A stretch of 64,000 nucleotides of DNA from Bosea sp. 685 (GCF_031884435.1 NZ_CP134779.1:3410001-3474000); one strand, 5' to 3'; shown: positions 34,383 to 43,773, counted from the stretch's first letter. A program made the numbers and translations. The notes: generated by a model not told the origin, from the sequence alone.

Positions 34383-36524
34383 ATGGCCTCGCCTCTCGCC
34401 TGCCAGCGCTCTGTCCGCAAGAACTCTGCCGGCAAGCGCTCTGTCCGAAGGCGCTCTGTCCGCGAGCACTTGGCCTGGCTGATCATTCCGGCGCTGTTTC
34501 CTGTGACAGCAGCGCTGGCCGGCGACGATGGCGAGCAGCGCGCGCAACAGCCGCGCCTGCTTGCTGTCGATGTCGAGACCACGGCGGCGCTGCCGCCCTA
34601 CCCCGATGCGCAATTGCGGCTAGAGGCCGGCGCCGGCCTGGATGCCGTGAAGGCGGCGGTCGCCGCCTACAGGCGCGGCGCGTTGCCCGAGGGCGACGCG
34701 ATCGCAGCCGCGATCGACGACCGCACGGCGAGGGCCCTGCTCGAATGGGTCGCGATCCGCTCAGGCGCCAACGCGATCCCGTTCGCGCGGCTCAACGCCT
34801 TTCTCCAGGCCTACCCCAACTATCCCGCCACGACGCAGTTCCGTCGCCGCGCCGAGGAGGCGCTGATCGCGGAAAAAAAGGACGCGGCCACGATCCGCGC
34901 CTTCTTCTACGCGCAGCGGCCGGTCGGCCCGGCCGGGCGCGTGGCGCTGGCGCTGGCGCTCAAGGCGGAAGGGCAGAGCGACGACGCGACCGCGCTGATC
35001 CGCCAGCTCTGGCGGCAGGACCATCTCGGCCAGCCACTGGAGACCGTGGTGCTCGCCGAATTCGGCGACATCCTCAGCCGGGATGATCACAGGCTGCGCA
35101 CGGAGCGCTATCTCTTCCGCGAGAACGCCATGGCGGCGCTGCGCAACGCCGCCCGCGTGTCGGCTGATTACGTCACGCTTGCCCGCGTCAGGCTCGCCAG
35201 CGCCCGGGAAAGACGCCCGCTCCCGGCGTCCCAGATCGCCTCCGTGCCGGCCTCGCTGAAGGGCGATATCTCCTTTGCCTTCCTGCAGGCGCAGCAGGCA
35301 AGGCGAGCCGACAAGCCGGTCGAGGCTGCCAAGGCACTAGGCAAGGTTCCGCGCGACCCCAACCTGCTCGGCGATGGTGACGAATGGTGGACGGAGCGCC
35401 GCTTGATCGCGCGCCAGCTGCTCGACGCCGGCGACGCCGCAAAGGCTTACGAGGTCGTAGCCGGACATGGCGCGGAAAGTACCGTCGCGCGCATCGACGC
35501 TGAATGGCATGCCGGCTTCATCGCCCTGCGCTTCCGCATGGATGCCGCGACCGCGCTGAAGCATTTCATCGAGGCCGGCAAGCTGGCGGAGACGCCGATT
35601 TCGGTGTCGCGCGCCGCCTATTGGGAGGGCCGCGCCGCCGAGGCGCTGGGCAAGGAGGATGTATCGCGCACCGCCTATGAGCGCGCCGCCGAACACCCCG
35701 TCGCCTATTATGGTCAGCTCGCCCGCGCCCGGCTCGGCCTGCCCGATCTGCCGCTGCGGCGCTCGGCCTCCGTGGCGCTCGGCCCCCTGCCCGGGCATCA
35801 GGGCGTACAATTGCTCTATCGGATCGGAGCGCGCGACCTTGCCACGATCATGCTCGGCGACCTCGCGCAACGGCTCTATACCACGCCGGCGCTGGAGGCC
35901 GTGGCGGCGATCGCCAAGCGCGAGGGCGATGCGAAATCGCTGCTCGCGATCGGCAAACAGGCCCTGCAGCGCGGCTTTCCGCTCGACAGCGCCGCATTTC
36001 CGACCTTCGGCGTGCCGGATTTTCCGGTGTTGGGCGATCCGATGGAGCGCGCCATCGTCCACGCCATCGCCCGCCAGGAGAGCGCCTTCGACCCCACCGC
36101 GGAATCGCATGCCGGCGCGCGCGGATTGATGCAGATGATGCCCGCGACCGCGCGCGAAACGGCAAGGCGCGCCAACCTGCCCTTCGACTGGCCGCGCTTG
36201 GGCCGCGACGCGCTCTATTCGGCCCAGATGGGCGCGGCCCATCTCAACGACCTGCTGAGGGACTGGCGCGGCTCCTACATCCTGACCTTCGCGGCCTATA
36301 ATGCTGGTTCGGGCAATGTGAAGAAGTGGATCGCCGCCTATGGCGATCCGCGCGACCCGCAGGTCGACGCCGTCGACTGGGTCGAGCGCATCCCGTTCCA
36401 GGAGACGCGCAACTATGTGCAGCGGGTGATGGAGAACCTGCAGGTCTACCGCCAGCGGCTCGACCAGCGCACCGCCTATCTGATCGATTACGACCTGAAG
36501 CGAGGTGGCAAGCGGGCCGACTAG
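34383..36524 (+). CDS. slt: Soluble lytic murein transglycosylase
   Basis: A 713-residue periplasmic lytic transglycosylase that cleaves peptidoglycan glycan chains. A long basic N-terminus precedes a hydrophobic signal segment (LAWLIIPALFPVTAALA, about 30-46). A helical superhelix domain fills the middle. The catalytic SLT domain at the end has Glu566 in RQESAFDP, ARGLMQMMPATA and FAAYNAGSGNV. The first 28 residues are built from RSVR/RRSVR-type repeats encoded by direct repeats of GCGCTCTGTCCG, so the true start might lie slightly later. The TAG stop is part of a dispersed repeat. Confidence 0.93.
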   Translation: MASPLACQRSVRKNSAGKRSVRRRSVREHLAWLIIPALFPVTAALAGDDGEQRAQQPRLLAVDVETTAALPPYPDAQLRLEAGAGLDAVKAAVAAYRRGALPEGDAIAAAIDDRTARALLEWVAIRSGANAIPFARLNAFLQAYPNYPATTQFRRRAEEALIAEKKDAATIRAFFYAQRPVGPAGRVALALALKAEGQSDDATALIRQLWRQDHLGQPLETVVLAEFGDILSRDDHRLRTERYLFRENAMAALRNAARVSADYVTLARVRLASARERRPLPASQIASVPASLKGDISFAFLQAQQARRADKPVEAAKALGKVPRDPNLLGDGDEWWTERRLIARQLLDAGDAAKAYEVVAGHGAESTVARIDAEWHAGFIALRFRMDAATALKHFIEAGKLAETPISVSRAAYWEGRAAEALGKEDVSRTAYERAAEHPVAYYGQLARARLGLPDLPLRRSASVALGPLPGHQGVQLLYRIGARDLATIMLGDLAQRLYTTPALEAVAAIAKREGDAKSLLAIGKQALQRGFPLDSAAFPTFGVPDFPVLGDPMERAIVHAIARQESAFDPTAESHAGARGLMQMMPATARETARRANLPFDWPRLGRDALYSAQMGAAHLNDLLRDWRGSYILTFAAYNAGSGNVKKWIAAYGDPRDPQVDAVDWVERIPFQETRNYVQRVMENLQVYRQRLDQRTAYLIDYDLKRGGKRAD

Positions 36525-36629
36525 AACAATTTCCGATCCGATCGGATCGTTCAATTGCTCTAGCTCTTTGTTTTAACGCGTTTTCTTCACGCGAACCGGC
36601 AGCCACTTCGCTCGAAAACGCTCTAGCAG
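36521..36629. repeat. Dispersed intergenic repeat, copy B
   Basis: Starts at the slt stop codon (GACTAGAACAATTTCC) and is colinear with 2501-2609 through CACGCGAACCGGCA and CACTTCGCTCGAAAACG. The first inverted repeat is degenerate here apart from a central GATCCGATCGGATC palindrome. Ends in CGCTCTAG, the sequence also found at the rsh stop. Confidence 0.85.
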
Positions 36630-36637
36630 CGTCGCTC

Positions 36638-37354
36638 CTATGCCCGCTTGCGCGCGATGCAGGCGCCCCAGAACAGGCTGGAGAAGAACCAGTTCGGCGC
36701 GTCGAATCCCGCCTCGCCGAGCAGGCCAGCGACTTCGGCCTCCGAGCGCGGCGGGTCGGCGCCCTGGAGGATCTTGCCGAGCTTCGCCTGAACCTCTTCG
36801 GGGGCTGCGCCAAACATGCGCCAGCGCTCGCCCCAGGCCGCGAGCAGAAGCGGCTCGCTCGCATAGGCGTAGCGGTTGCCTGCAAGAATCAAGGGCGCAC
36901 CCGGCTTCAATCGCGCGGCGATAGCGTTGAGGATATCGCGCTTGGCGGCATCGCCCGGTAGATGGTGCAGCACGCCGATCAGCGTGACGGCGTCGAAGCG
37001 CAGCTCCAAAGGCAGATCCGCGACATAGCCGAGGCGCATCTCGGTCCGCCCCAGAAGATCGTGCTCGCGCAGCCGCGCAAGCGCCAGGTCCAGCATGGGC
37101 TGCGACGGATCGACGGCGGTGAAGCGCCAGTCCGGCTCCAGCGCGCCGGCGCAGACGATCTCCTGCGCCCCGCCGCCCGCGCCCACGACCAGCACTTGCG
37201 CCGGCCTGCCCGCTCCAAGCGTCGCCGCGAGCATGCAGGCGGAGAGCTCATGGCAGGCATCATAGCCGGCCAGGCCGATACGGCTCTGGACCTGATACTC
37301 GGCGGCCCGGCTGGGGTCGAATTTCTGCGTCGATTCGGGCGGTGGCGTCGTCAT
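36638..37354 (-). CDS. SAM-dependent methyltransferase (class I)
   Basis: A 238-residue class I methyltransferase. Motif I VLVVGAGGGAQEI at about 53-65, an acidic residue after strand beta-2 (FTAVDPSQPMLDLA), and motif III-like LKPGAPLILAG are visible; VTLIGVLHHLP resembles the GVLHHL motif of ubiquinone/tRNA-type enzymes. The substrate is unknown. ATG 37354 is used; the upstream extension overlaps the divergent hydrolase gene. Confidence 0.87.
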   Translation of the reverse strand: MTTPPPESTQKFDPSRAAEYQVQSRIGLAGYDACHELSACMLAATLGAGRPAQVLVVGAGGGAQEIVCAGALEPDWRFTAVDPSQPMLDLALARLREHDLLGRTEMRLGYVADLPLELRFDAVTLIGVLHHLPGDAAKRDILNAIAARLKPGAPLILAGNRYAYASEPLLLAAWGERWRMFGAAPEEVQAKLGKILQGADPPRSEAEVAGLLGEAGFDAPNWFFSSLFWGACIARKRA

Positions 37355-37517
37355 CGTTTCGTCCGGCGGGTTGGAGCGGCACTCGGCATCGCGCGCTTGC
37401 CGAACCGGCGCAAGGCCGGGCGGCGCATGTCTCCCGAGCGTGTGAATTCTTCCCAGCGTTTGAACGCGAGGGAATCCATGATTAGCTGCGCCACGATCTG
37501 GCCCGCCAAGAGAGCGT

Positions 37518-38411
37518 ATGACCACTCAAGCCGACTTCTCCTCCCTCTTCATCAGCGCCCGCGACGGGCTCAAGCTGCATGCGCGCGATTATGGCCCCCT
37601 CGCCTCACGGGCTTTGCCGGTGGTCTGCCTGCCCGGCTTTGCCCGCACCGCCGCCGACTCCCATGAGCTCGCTCTGGCCCTATCGCAGGATGCGGACAAA
37701 CCCCGGCGCGTACTGGCGCTCGATTATCGCGGGCGTGGCCTGTCGGCTTACGACAAGGACTGGAAGAACTACGATATCCGGGTCGAGCTCGACGATCTGA
37801 TGCAGGTCCTGACGGCGGCCGGTATCGAGAACGCCGTCTTCGTCGGCACCTCGCGCGGCGGGCTCCTGACCATGGCGCTGGCAGCGGCGCGGCCGGCTCT
37901 GATCAAAGGCGCGGTGCTCAACGATGTCGGCCCGGTGATCGATGCGCGCGGCCTGCTCAGGATCCGGGGCTATGTCGGAAAGCTGCCGCTGCCGCGCAGC
38001 TTCAGCGAGGGAGCGGAGATCCTCAAGCGCCTCTCGGACCAGCAGTTTCCGCGCTTCGGCGAGGCGGAATGGGAGATGATGGCGCGCCGCACCTGGACCG
38101 AGCGCGACGGCCGGCTCGTGCCCGACTACGACCCCAATCTGATGAAGGTTCTGGAGGAGCTCGACCTGGAAGCGCCGCTGCCGGTGCTGTGGAACTATTT
38201 CGCCGGGCTGAACGGCGTGCCGCTGCTGGCGATCCGCGGCGAAAATTCGGATCTTCTGGCCGAGAAGACCCTGAAGGAGATGGGCGAGCGCCATCCCGAC
38301 TGCGAGATCTTCGTCGCGCCGGGACAGGGCCATGCCCCGCTGCTCGGCCCCAAGGACATGGTTCGGCGGATCGGGAAACTGATCAACCGGGCCGAGCGGC
38401 TGGCGGCTTGA
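37518..38411 (+). CDS. Alpha/beta hydrolase
   Basis: A 297-residue alpha/beta hydrolase. Oxyanion region PVVCLPGFARTAAD, nucleophile Ser112 in GTSRGG, and the catalytic histidine in PGQGHAPLL near residue 274. The DYRGRGLS segment is typical. Function could be ester or lactone hydrolysis; nothing in the context tells which. Divergent from the methyltransferase. Confidence 0.9.
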   Translation: MTTQADFSSLFISARDGLKLHARDYGPLASRALPVVCLPGFARTAADSHELALALSQDADKPRRVLALDYRGRGLSAYDKDWKNYDIRVELDDLMQVLTAAGIENAVFVGTSRGGLLTMALAAARPALIKGAVLNDVGPVIDARGLLRIRGYVGKLPLPRSFSEGAEILKRLSDQQFPRFGEAEWEMMARRTWTERDGRLVPDYDPNLMKVLEELDLEAPLPVLWNYFAGLNGVPLLAIRGENSDLLAEKTLKEMGERHPDCEIFVAPGQGHAPLLGPKDMVRRIGKLINRAERLAA

Positions 38412-38470
38412 GGGACTGTTTGAAATGAGCCCGATGATTTCAATGGCTCTGTGTTGATCACCCAAGCGCC

Positions 38471-38575
38471 GTCATTCCGGGCGCAGCAAAGCGGAGACCC
38501 GGAATCCATCGTAGAGTTCCGGAGCCCTCCGATGGATTCCGGATCTGCGCCGCTGCGCGGCTTGTCCGGAATGAC
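38471..38575. repeat. Palindromic intergenic repeat (GTCATTCCGGG type)
   Basis: GTCATTCCGGGCGCAGCAAAGCGGAGACCCGGAATCCATCG... pairs with CGATGGATTCCGG...GCCGCTGCGC...TCCGGAATGAC. It is the intact counterpart of the copy split by the IS110-type element at 54170-55425 and lets the empty target be reconstructed there. Confidence 0.9.
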
Positions 38576-38647
38576 GGCGCGGGTGATAGCGAGCGGTCAG
38601 ACGTCCTTGATATCTCTCGATGGATCTCAGAGAGACCTCTGAGCGCG

Positions 38648-39805
38648 TCAGCTTCCGGGCGTCGGCCGCCCGGCCTTCACCGCCCGCGAATGCGCGGTCT
38701 CGCCGCCATGGCTGAGGATATCGGCATCCTCGCGCCAATTCTCCGCGAGCCCCTTGCCAGGCACACTGGCGAAGGCCGAGACATAGCGCATCTCCGGCTC
38801 GCGCAGCGCCGCGATCTGGTCGAAATGCCAGATTCCGAGACGGTTGAGATCAGCCGCAATAGTGGGGCCGATGCCCTTGATCAGTGTCAGATCGTCGGCC
38901 TTGCCGTCGCGGGCTTGCGTCAGGAGGTTCTTCGGCCGCTCGCCTTCGAAGCTGCCCTCGGATAGCGGCGCGACATTGCCCTGACCATGCGAGCCGTCGT
39001 CACGGGAGGATGAGACCTCGCCCGCCCGGACGCGCTTGGCGAACGCGGTCTCGGCGCCCCGAGCCAGCGCCTTGGCCTGCCCGACCCAATCCTCGCGCTC
39101 GATCCGGCCGGGAAAGGCGAGATAGCCGCCGACCCATTCGACGTTTTGCGCGCTCCAGGCGGCGATCTGGTCGAAATGCCAGATGCCGAGACCATGCAAC
39201 CGGCCTTCGTTCTGCCGGCCTATGCCCTTGATCAGTTTGAGGTCGTCGGGGGTCTCGGAGCGCGCGGCGGCCAGCCCGGCCGGCCGCTCTCCGGGAATGG
39301 CGTCCTCACCCTCGACTTTCGGCACGTCCTTATTGGCCTCGCGGATCGATTTGATGCCCTTCAGGACCGTCTTGCCGTCATCAACCTTGCCGTCATCGGT
39401 CTTGCCGTCATCGACGACCGGTTTCGCAGGCAGGATAAGCGTCGCATCGTTCGGCATCGATACGGGCGCGACATTCGCGCCTCCGAGCTTGGGCATCTCG
39501 CCAGAATCGCGCGGGGCAGCCTCCTCGGTAGCCCGCGGCTCCCACGCCGAGCGCAGGAGGCTGGCGAGCAGGCAGCCGGCGACATAGACCGCGATGAAGA
39601 GCAGCGCGCTCTCAAGCCAGAGCGCCAGAACGCCGTTCAGCGTCTGCGACCAGGTCAAGGCGGCGACCGCGAGCCAGACACCCAGGAGATAGCTCAGCTT
39701 GCCGCTCCAGAGCCTGCCGCCGTCATGGCTGATCCAGCCCATGACGAGGCCGAGCGCGAAAGCCGCGAGCAGGAACCAGGCGAATTGCGTGGCGAGATAC
39801 AGCAT
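38648..39805 (-). CDS. Membrane protein with two helix-hairpin-helix-like modules
   Basis: A 385-residue protein. Three membrane segments lie in the first 85 residues. A linker at 130-146 contains a five-residue repeat (VDDGKT-DDGK-VDDGKT). Two similar modules follow, about 171-262 and 289-378, each with DDLxLIKGIG, a LGIWHFDQIAA segment and a WxxQ/AENWxxDA end. The KGIG core resembles the helix-hairpin-helix seen in DNA-binding proteins and in small 'flap endonuclease-like' proteins; no nuclease residues are evident. It begins 15 nt downstream of the OmpA-like gene, so they form an operon. Confidence 0.8.
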   Translation of the reverse strand: MLYLATQFAWFLLAAFALGLVMGWISHDGGRLWSGKLSYLLGVWLAVAALTWSQTLNGVLALWLESALLFIAVYVAGCLLASLLRSAWEPRATEEAAPRDSGEMPKLGGANVAPVSMPNDATLILPAKPVVDDGKTDDGKVDDGKTVLKGIKSIREANKDVPKVEGEDAIPGERPAGLAAARSETPDDLKLIKGIGRQNEGRLHGLGIWHFDQIAAWSAQNVEWVGGYLAFPGRIEREDWVGQAKALARGAETAFAKRVRAGEVSSSRDDGSHGQGNVAPLSEGSFEGERPKNLLTQARDGKADDLTLIKGIGPTIAADLNRLGIWHFDQIAALREPEMRYVSAFASVPGKGLAENWREDADILSHGGETAHSRAVKAGRPTPGS

Positions 39806-39820
39806 AGCCCCTGACAGCCT

Positions 39821-42178
39821 CTATTTCGCGACCGTGAACTGAACGCGCCGGTTCATCACCCGCGCATCGGGGGCGCCGTGAGGCACCAGCGGTCTTTCCG
39901 TGCCGAAGCCGGCAACGCTCAGTTGAGCCGGGTCTATGCCGCGCCGGACGAGCTCGTCGCGCACGCGCAAGGCCCGGCGCTCGGACAGGTCGAGATTGTT
40001 GAAGCCGCGCCCCTCGCCGTCGCGATTGGCGTGCCCCTCGATGGTGATGCGCGAGGCCGGGCACTGTTTCAGGATCGCGAAGGCCTCGCTGACGACCCGT
40101 TCGGTCGTGGGGTCAAGCGGGACCACGGCGGTGCCCTGGCCGAACAGCACGGTGTTGCGCTTGGTCAAGGCGTCCAGGTCGTTCTGGCAGGTGTTGGGCG
40201 GGTCGATGACGCAGCCCGTCTGGCGCAAGCCGACGGAGGCGGAAACCTTGAGAGGCCCCGGCGCGGTGGCCGCGCTGGTCTCGACCTCGCTCTTGATCAG
40301 GTCGCGGCAGGTCAGACCCTGGATGACGGCGCCCTCCTCGCTGAGGCTGGCCGAACCGAGATCGAGCCGCAGCAGGTTGACCAACGCGGCATGCGCCGCA
40401 GCCGTGAAGCCCGCGGGCGCACCCGGCAGGAGCGTGGTCGAATCGCTGACCTTGCCGCGCAGCGACGATGCCTCGACCAGCGCCAGCAGATCCTCGCGGG
40501 AGCGCGCATCAGGCAGATATCCCGTCAGCGAGACGCCGGATTTGTCGACCGTGAGCCGCAGCCCATAGGGCCGGACCGCGAAGGCGCCAGCAGCGGTCCC
40601 GGCCTTGAGGCTGAGGCCGGCAGGCATCGGTTGCCGGGCCAGCGCCGCCTCCAGGGCGCGCAAGCCCGCCTCATCCGCGACCTCGCCAGACAAAGCGAGC
40701 TCCGAACGGTCGAGCGAGACCGTGCCGCGCGTCATATTGCGCAGAAGCGCGAAGGCGAAGCCCGTCGCGGCAGCGTAGTCCGGCGTCGCCACGAGGTTGG
40801 GTTCCACTGTCGTGCGATCATCGAGCGGGCCGGCATTTGCCAGACCGGAAGCTGCGTGCAAGGCGGCGCGGGTGGCCTCATCGCGCACCAGGCCGGTGAC
40901 GACCAAGCCTTGCTCGCTCTTCTCAGCCTGCCAGCGCAGTATAACGGGAGCCGGAGCCGGCACGGCAGGCACAGCGGTCGCAGGTTGAGCCGATCCTTGT
41001 GCCCTCCCTGGTACCGCCCCTGAGGTTGCGTCGGCGGCCGAGCCTGTCGACGGGCTTGCCGGCGGCGCGCTTGTCGCCCCGGGCGTCAGTGTGGGCGCGG
41101 CCGGAACGGGAAGCCCCGGGACCGGAACTGGCTCAGGCGGTGGTGCGGGTGGGCATGCGATCGTCGCCTTGGCGACGGAATCCGGTCCATCAAGCTGGGC
41201 GACGAGCAGCCGCAAGGCCTGGCAGGCTTCGAAACTGTCGGGGCCTGCACCTGTCAATTCATAAGCGTCTCCAATGAGTTCTGCCTTGCCGTTGCGCAGC
41301 CGGGCGAGATCGCCGATCGCGCGTGTCGCCTTGGCTGGAAAGGCAGCGGGCGCGCCGAGCGCCGGCTTGGTCAGATCGTTGAGCGGCGTCGGCTCAGGAA
41401 AACTGCGGCGCAGCAGCGCCTGGAGCTGACGCCGGACATCCTCGGATGGATAAGAACCGGTGACCGCCACGGAACCATCGGCCGCGCGTTCCGCGCTCCA
41501 GCGATAGGGTGCGACCACCGGCGGCTCGAGTGCACAATCGACGGGCTGGAAGCCGCCCTTCGCCAGATTGGGCAAAGCGTTCTTCAGGGCCAGGAAGGCG
41601 TCCGGCGTATCGGCGCTGCCCTCGATGCAGAAGCGGCCATCATCCAGCGCGACCTTGCCTGAAGACAGCTTCGGCAATTCCGCGAGCACGGTCCTGGTCA
41701 TCTCGGCAAAGCCCATTGGGGCGCCGAAGGCGAGGCTCTGGCGATCCTCGATCCGCATACCGGGCAGAGCAGCACCAGCTGCTGCGACATTGGCCGTGGC
41801 CGTGGCTTCATCGGGCACGGAGCCGCTGAGCGTGACCACGCCGGCTTGGCGCGTCGCCGACCAGCTATAGGGTCGTTGCGCCACAGCCTGCGACAAGCCG
41901 CCGAGCGCTCGGCGCACGCCGAATTCCGAACGCAGCTGCGCCATGGCCTTGGCCGCGCCATCAGCAGAGAGCGCCTCGCCGCCGATCGAGACGTCGCGGC
42001 CGACGACTTGCGCCACGATCGGCCGCGCGCCGGGCGCCTGCCCCGCCGCCGAACTTGCGGCCAGCATCGCGCGGTTGCCGACATCGTGCTGAATGGCATC
42101 GTCGAGAGCGAGGTTGCCCATGCCCCAGAGCAAGGCGAGCGGCGCCAAACCCCAAAGCCAACGCAGCGGTTGCCCCAT
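39821..42178 (-). CDS. OmpA family protein with repeated BON-like modules
   Basis: A 785-residue envelope protein with an N-terminal signal/anchor (LWGLAPLALLWGMGNLAL). Four related modules follow near residues 103-205, 224-330, 412-515 and 537-625, each beginning with an aromatic/Trp-Ser-Ala strand and a 'VxLTGxxPDExxR' block as in BON domains. They alternate with Ala-rich helices and, at 343-410, a Pro/Ala linker. The C-terminal OmpA domain (about 670-785) has VEGHANRD-like ITIEGHANRDGEG and LSERRALRVRDELV, the peptidoglycan-binding signature. It probably ties the outer layers to the cell wall. Cotranscribed with the double-module membrane protein. Confidence 0.85.
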   Translation of the reverse strand: MGQPLRWLWGLAPLALLWGMGNLALDDAIQHDVGNRAMLAASSAAGQAPGARPIVAQVVGRDVSIGGEALSADGAAKAMAQLRSEFGVRRALGGLSQAVAQRPYSWSATRQAGVVTLSGSVPDEATATANVAAAGAALPGMRIEDRQSLAFGAPMGFAEMTRTVLAELPKLSSGKVALDDGRFCIEGSADTPDAFLALKNALPNLAKGGFQPVDCALEPPVVAPYRWSAERAADGSVAVTGSYPSEDVRRQLQALLRRSFPEPTPLNDLTKPALGAPAAFPAKATRAIGDLARLRNGKAELIGDAYELTGAGPDSFEACQALRLLVAQLDGPDSVAKATIACPPAPPPEPVPVPGLPVPAAPTLTPGATSAPPASPSTGSAADATSGAVPGRAQGSAQPATAVPAVPAPAPVILRWQAEKSEQGLVVTGLVRDEATRAALHAASGLANAGPLDDRTTVEPNLVATPDYAAATGFAFALLRNMTRGTVSLDRSELALSGEVADEAGLRALEAALARQPMPAGLSLKAGTAAGAFAVRPYGLRLTVDKSGVSLTGYLPDARSREDLLALVEASSLRGKVSDSTTLLPGAPAGFTAAAHAALVNLLRLDLGSASLSEEGAVIQGLTCRDLIKSEVETSAATAPGPLKVSASVGLRQTGCVIDPPNTCQNDLDALTKRNTVLFGQGTAVVPLDPTTERVVSEAFAILKQCPASRITIEGHANRDGEGRGFNNLDLSERRALRVRDELVRRGIDPAQLSVAGFGTERPLVPHGAPDARVMNRRVQFTVAK

Positions 42179-42302
42179 CCTCGAAATCCCCGCAGCCAGC
42201 CCGGACCTGCACGCTTTGGTTGCGCACGGTCACCCTGCCCTCAAGTCAGGCCGGATCATGGGGTTCTGTCAAGCTTCTTGCCTTAACCCACGCTGAACAA
42301 AC

Positions 42303-42332
42303 AAAAAAAAGCCCCGGGTTTCCCCGGGGCTT
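42303..42332 (-). terminator. Rho-independent terminator of the porin gene
   Basis: On the minus strand a 10-bp stem of AAGCCCCGGG/CCCGGGGCTT (42323-42332 with 42309-42318, 4-nt loop) is followed by eight Ts. It lies 23-52 nt after the porin stop. Confidence 0.95.
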
Positions 42333-42354
42333 CTCGATCCAATCGGAAAACCGA

Positions 42355-43773
42355 TCAGAAATCGCGCTGGATGCGAACACGACCCTGGAAGGTGTCGTCG
42401 GCCTTGATCGTGCGGCCCGTGAACGCCTGGTCGGCGGTGTAGGCTGCGACGCGCTTGGCAGCTTCGACGCGGGCGTAGAGGACTTCCACACCGATGTCGA
42501 GGCCGGCGACCGGCGACCAGATCAGGTTGGTGCCGACGCGGATTTCGCGCGGGTCGAGGGTCGAAACAGCCGCGCTGTAGTCCAGCTTGGAGTACGAACC
42601 ATAGACACCCTGACGGATCGTGGGGGTCCAGTAGTGCAGCAGACCCGCGGTCAGGGCGTAGCCCTTGGTCAGGTGAGCCTTGCCGATCGCGTCGAGAGCA
42701 ACGTCGGAGTTGGTGATCGAGATGCGGCCAGCGCGGCTCGTCGAGCCCCAGGTCGAACCCTGACCCTGACCGCCGTAACCGAGGTAGGAGAGACCACCCT
42801 CAGCGTAAGCAGCCTGCAACCAGAGATAGTCGCCAGCGGCGAGCATCGGCAGGTTGATCTTGACGCCGCCCTGAACGGCGAAGCCGTACTGGTCGTCGTT
42901 CGACAGGTTGGTGCCGGAGCCGAAGCCGGTGGTGCCGATCGGGCCAGTCGTGTTGCGCTGAAGAAGCGCACCCGACAGCTGAGCGGAGCCCCAGCCCTGG
43001 GTGATGTTGATGTTACCAACAACGTCCGGGATGGTCTGGCCGCCGAGGGTCGCGCTGGAGACACCGGCAATGTTGGTGGTGATGCCGTTGCTGACTTCAC
43101 GCTCCGAACGATCTTCCAACGACACCGTCGCCGAAATGCCCGAACCGAAGGTCGCGGTGTAGGCGATCAGGTTGGAGGCAAGGTCCGAACCGCGGATGAC
43201 GCCGTAGTTCAGGTCGTCAGCGTAGAAGTCGAAGAACGACTGAGCGCGACCAGCGGTGATCGGGCCGAACTGGATGAAGGCCTTGTCGAGGTTGTAGGTG
43301 AACTGGCCGTTGTTGGCGTTGCTGCCCGCAGCCGCGCCCGCTGCTGACGCAAGCGTGTTGAACGTGCCGGCAGCGCCGCCACGAGTAGCGCCGGCATAAG
43401 CGCCGTTGCCGTTGAAGGACTGGCCGTAGACGCCGTTCGAGTTGGTCATCTCGAAGCGAACGAAGGTGCGCAGCGTGCCATAGGCAGTCGCGGTGCGGGC
43501 GTCGATGTTGATACGACCGCGAGCGCGGAAGCCGTAGCCGTCCTGCGAACGAGCGAAGCGCTCCATGGTGCCGTATTCAGCGCGAACACGACCACCGACG
43601 CGCAGGCAGGTTTCCGTGCCCGGGATGTAGAAGAAGCCCGCGCCGTAGGTGGAGCAGACACGAACGTATTCGACCGGAGCGGCCTTCCGCGAGGGAAGAT
43701 CGGCGGCCTGAGCCCCGGCAACCGCGGCGATACCGGCGGCAGAACCGAGGAGGAGGCTCTTAACGAGCTTCAT
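42355..43773 (-). CDS. Alphaproteobacterial porin
   Basis: A 472-residue outer-membrane porin of the Porin_2 family. The signal peptide is MKLVKSLLLGSAAGIAAVAGAQA; the mature protein starts ADLPSRKAAPVEYVRVC with two cysteines (CSTYGAGFFYIPGTETCLRVGG) that likely form a disulfide. A 16-strand barrel ending in Phe (VRIQRDF) is expected. ATG 43773 has GGAGG about 7 nt upstream. A strong terminator follows, consistent with a highly expressed monocistronic gene. The codons are biased to a few GC-ending forms, as in abundant proteins. Confidence 0.96.
   Translation of the reverse strand: MKLVKSLLLGSAAGIAAVAGAQAADLPSRKAAPVEYVRVCSTYGAGFFYIPGTETCLRVGGRVRAEYGTMERFARSQDGYGFRARGRINIDARTATAYGTLRTFVRFEMTNSNGVYGQSFNGNGAYAGATRGGAAGTFNTLASAAGAAAGSNANNGQFTYNLDKAFIQFGPITAGRAQSFFDFYADDLNYGVIRGSDLASNLIAYTATFGSGISATVSLEDRSEREVSNGITTNIAGVSSATLGGQTIPDVVGNINITQGWGSAQLSGALLQRNTTGPIGTTGFGSGTNLSNDDQYGFAVQGGVKINLPMLAAGDYLWLQAAYAEGGLSYLGYGGQGQGSTWGSTSRAGRISITNSDVALDAIGKAHLTKGYALTAGLLHYWTPTIRQGVYGSYSKLDYSAAVSTLDPREIRVGTNLIWSPVAGLDIGVEVLYARVEAAKRVAAYTADQAFTGRTIKADDTFQGRVRIQRDF

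Noticed and set aside
42055..43347. 430-codon plus-strand frame opposite the porin
   Set aside because: Shadow of the porin coding sequence, whose signal peptide, ribosome site and terminator are all clear on the minus strand.
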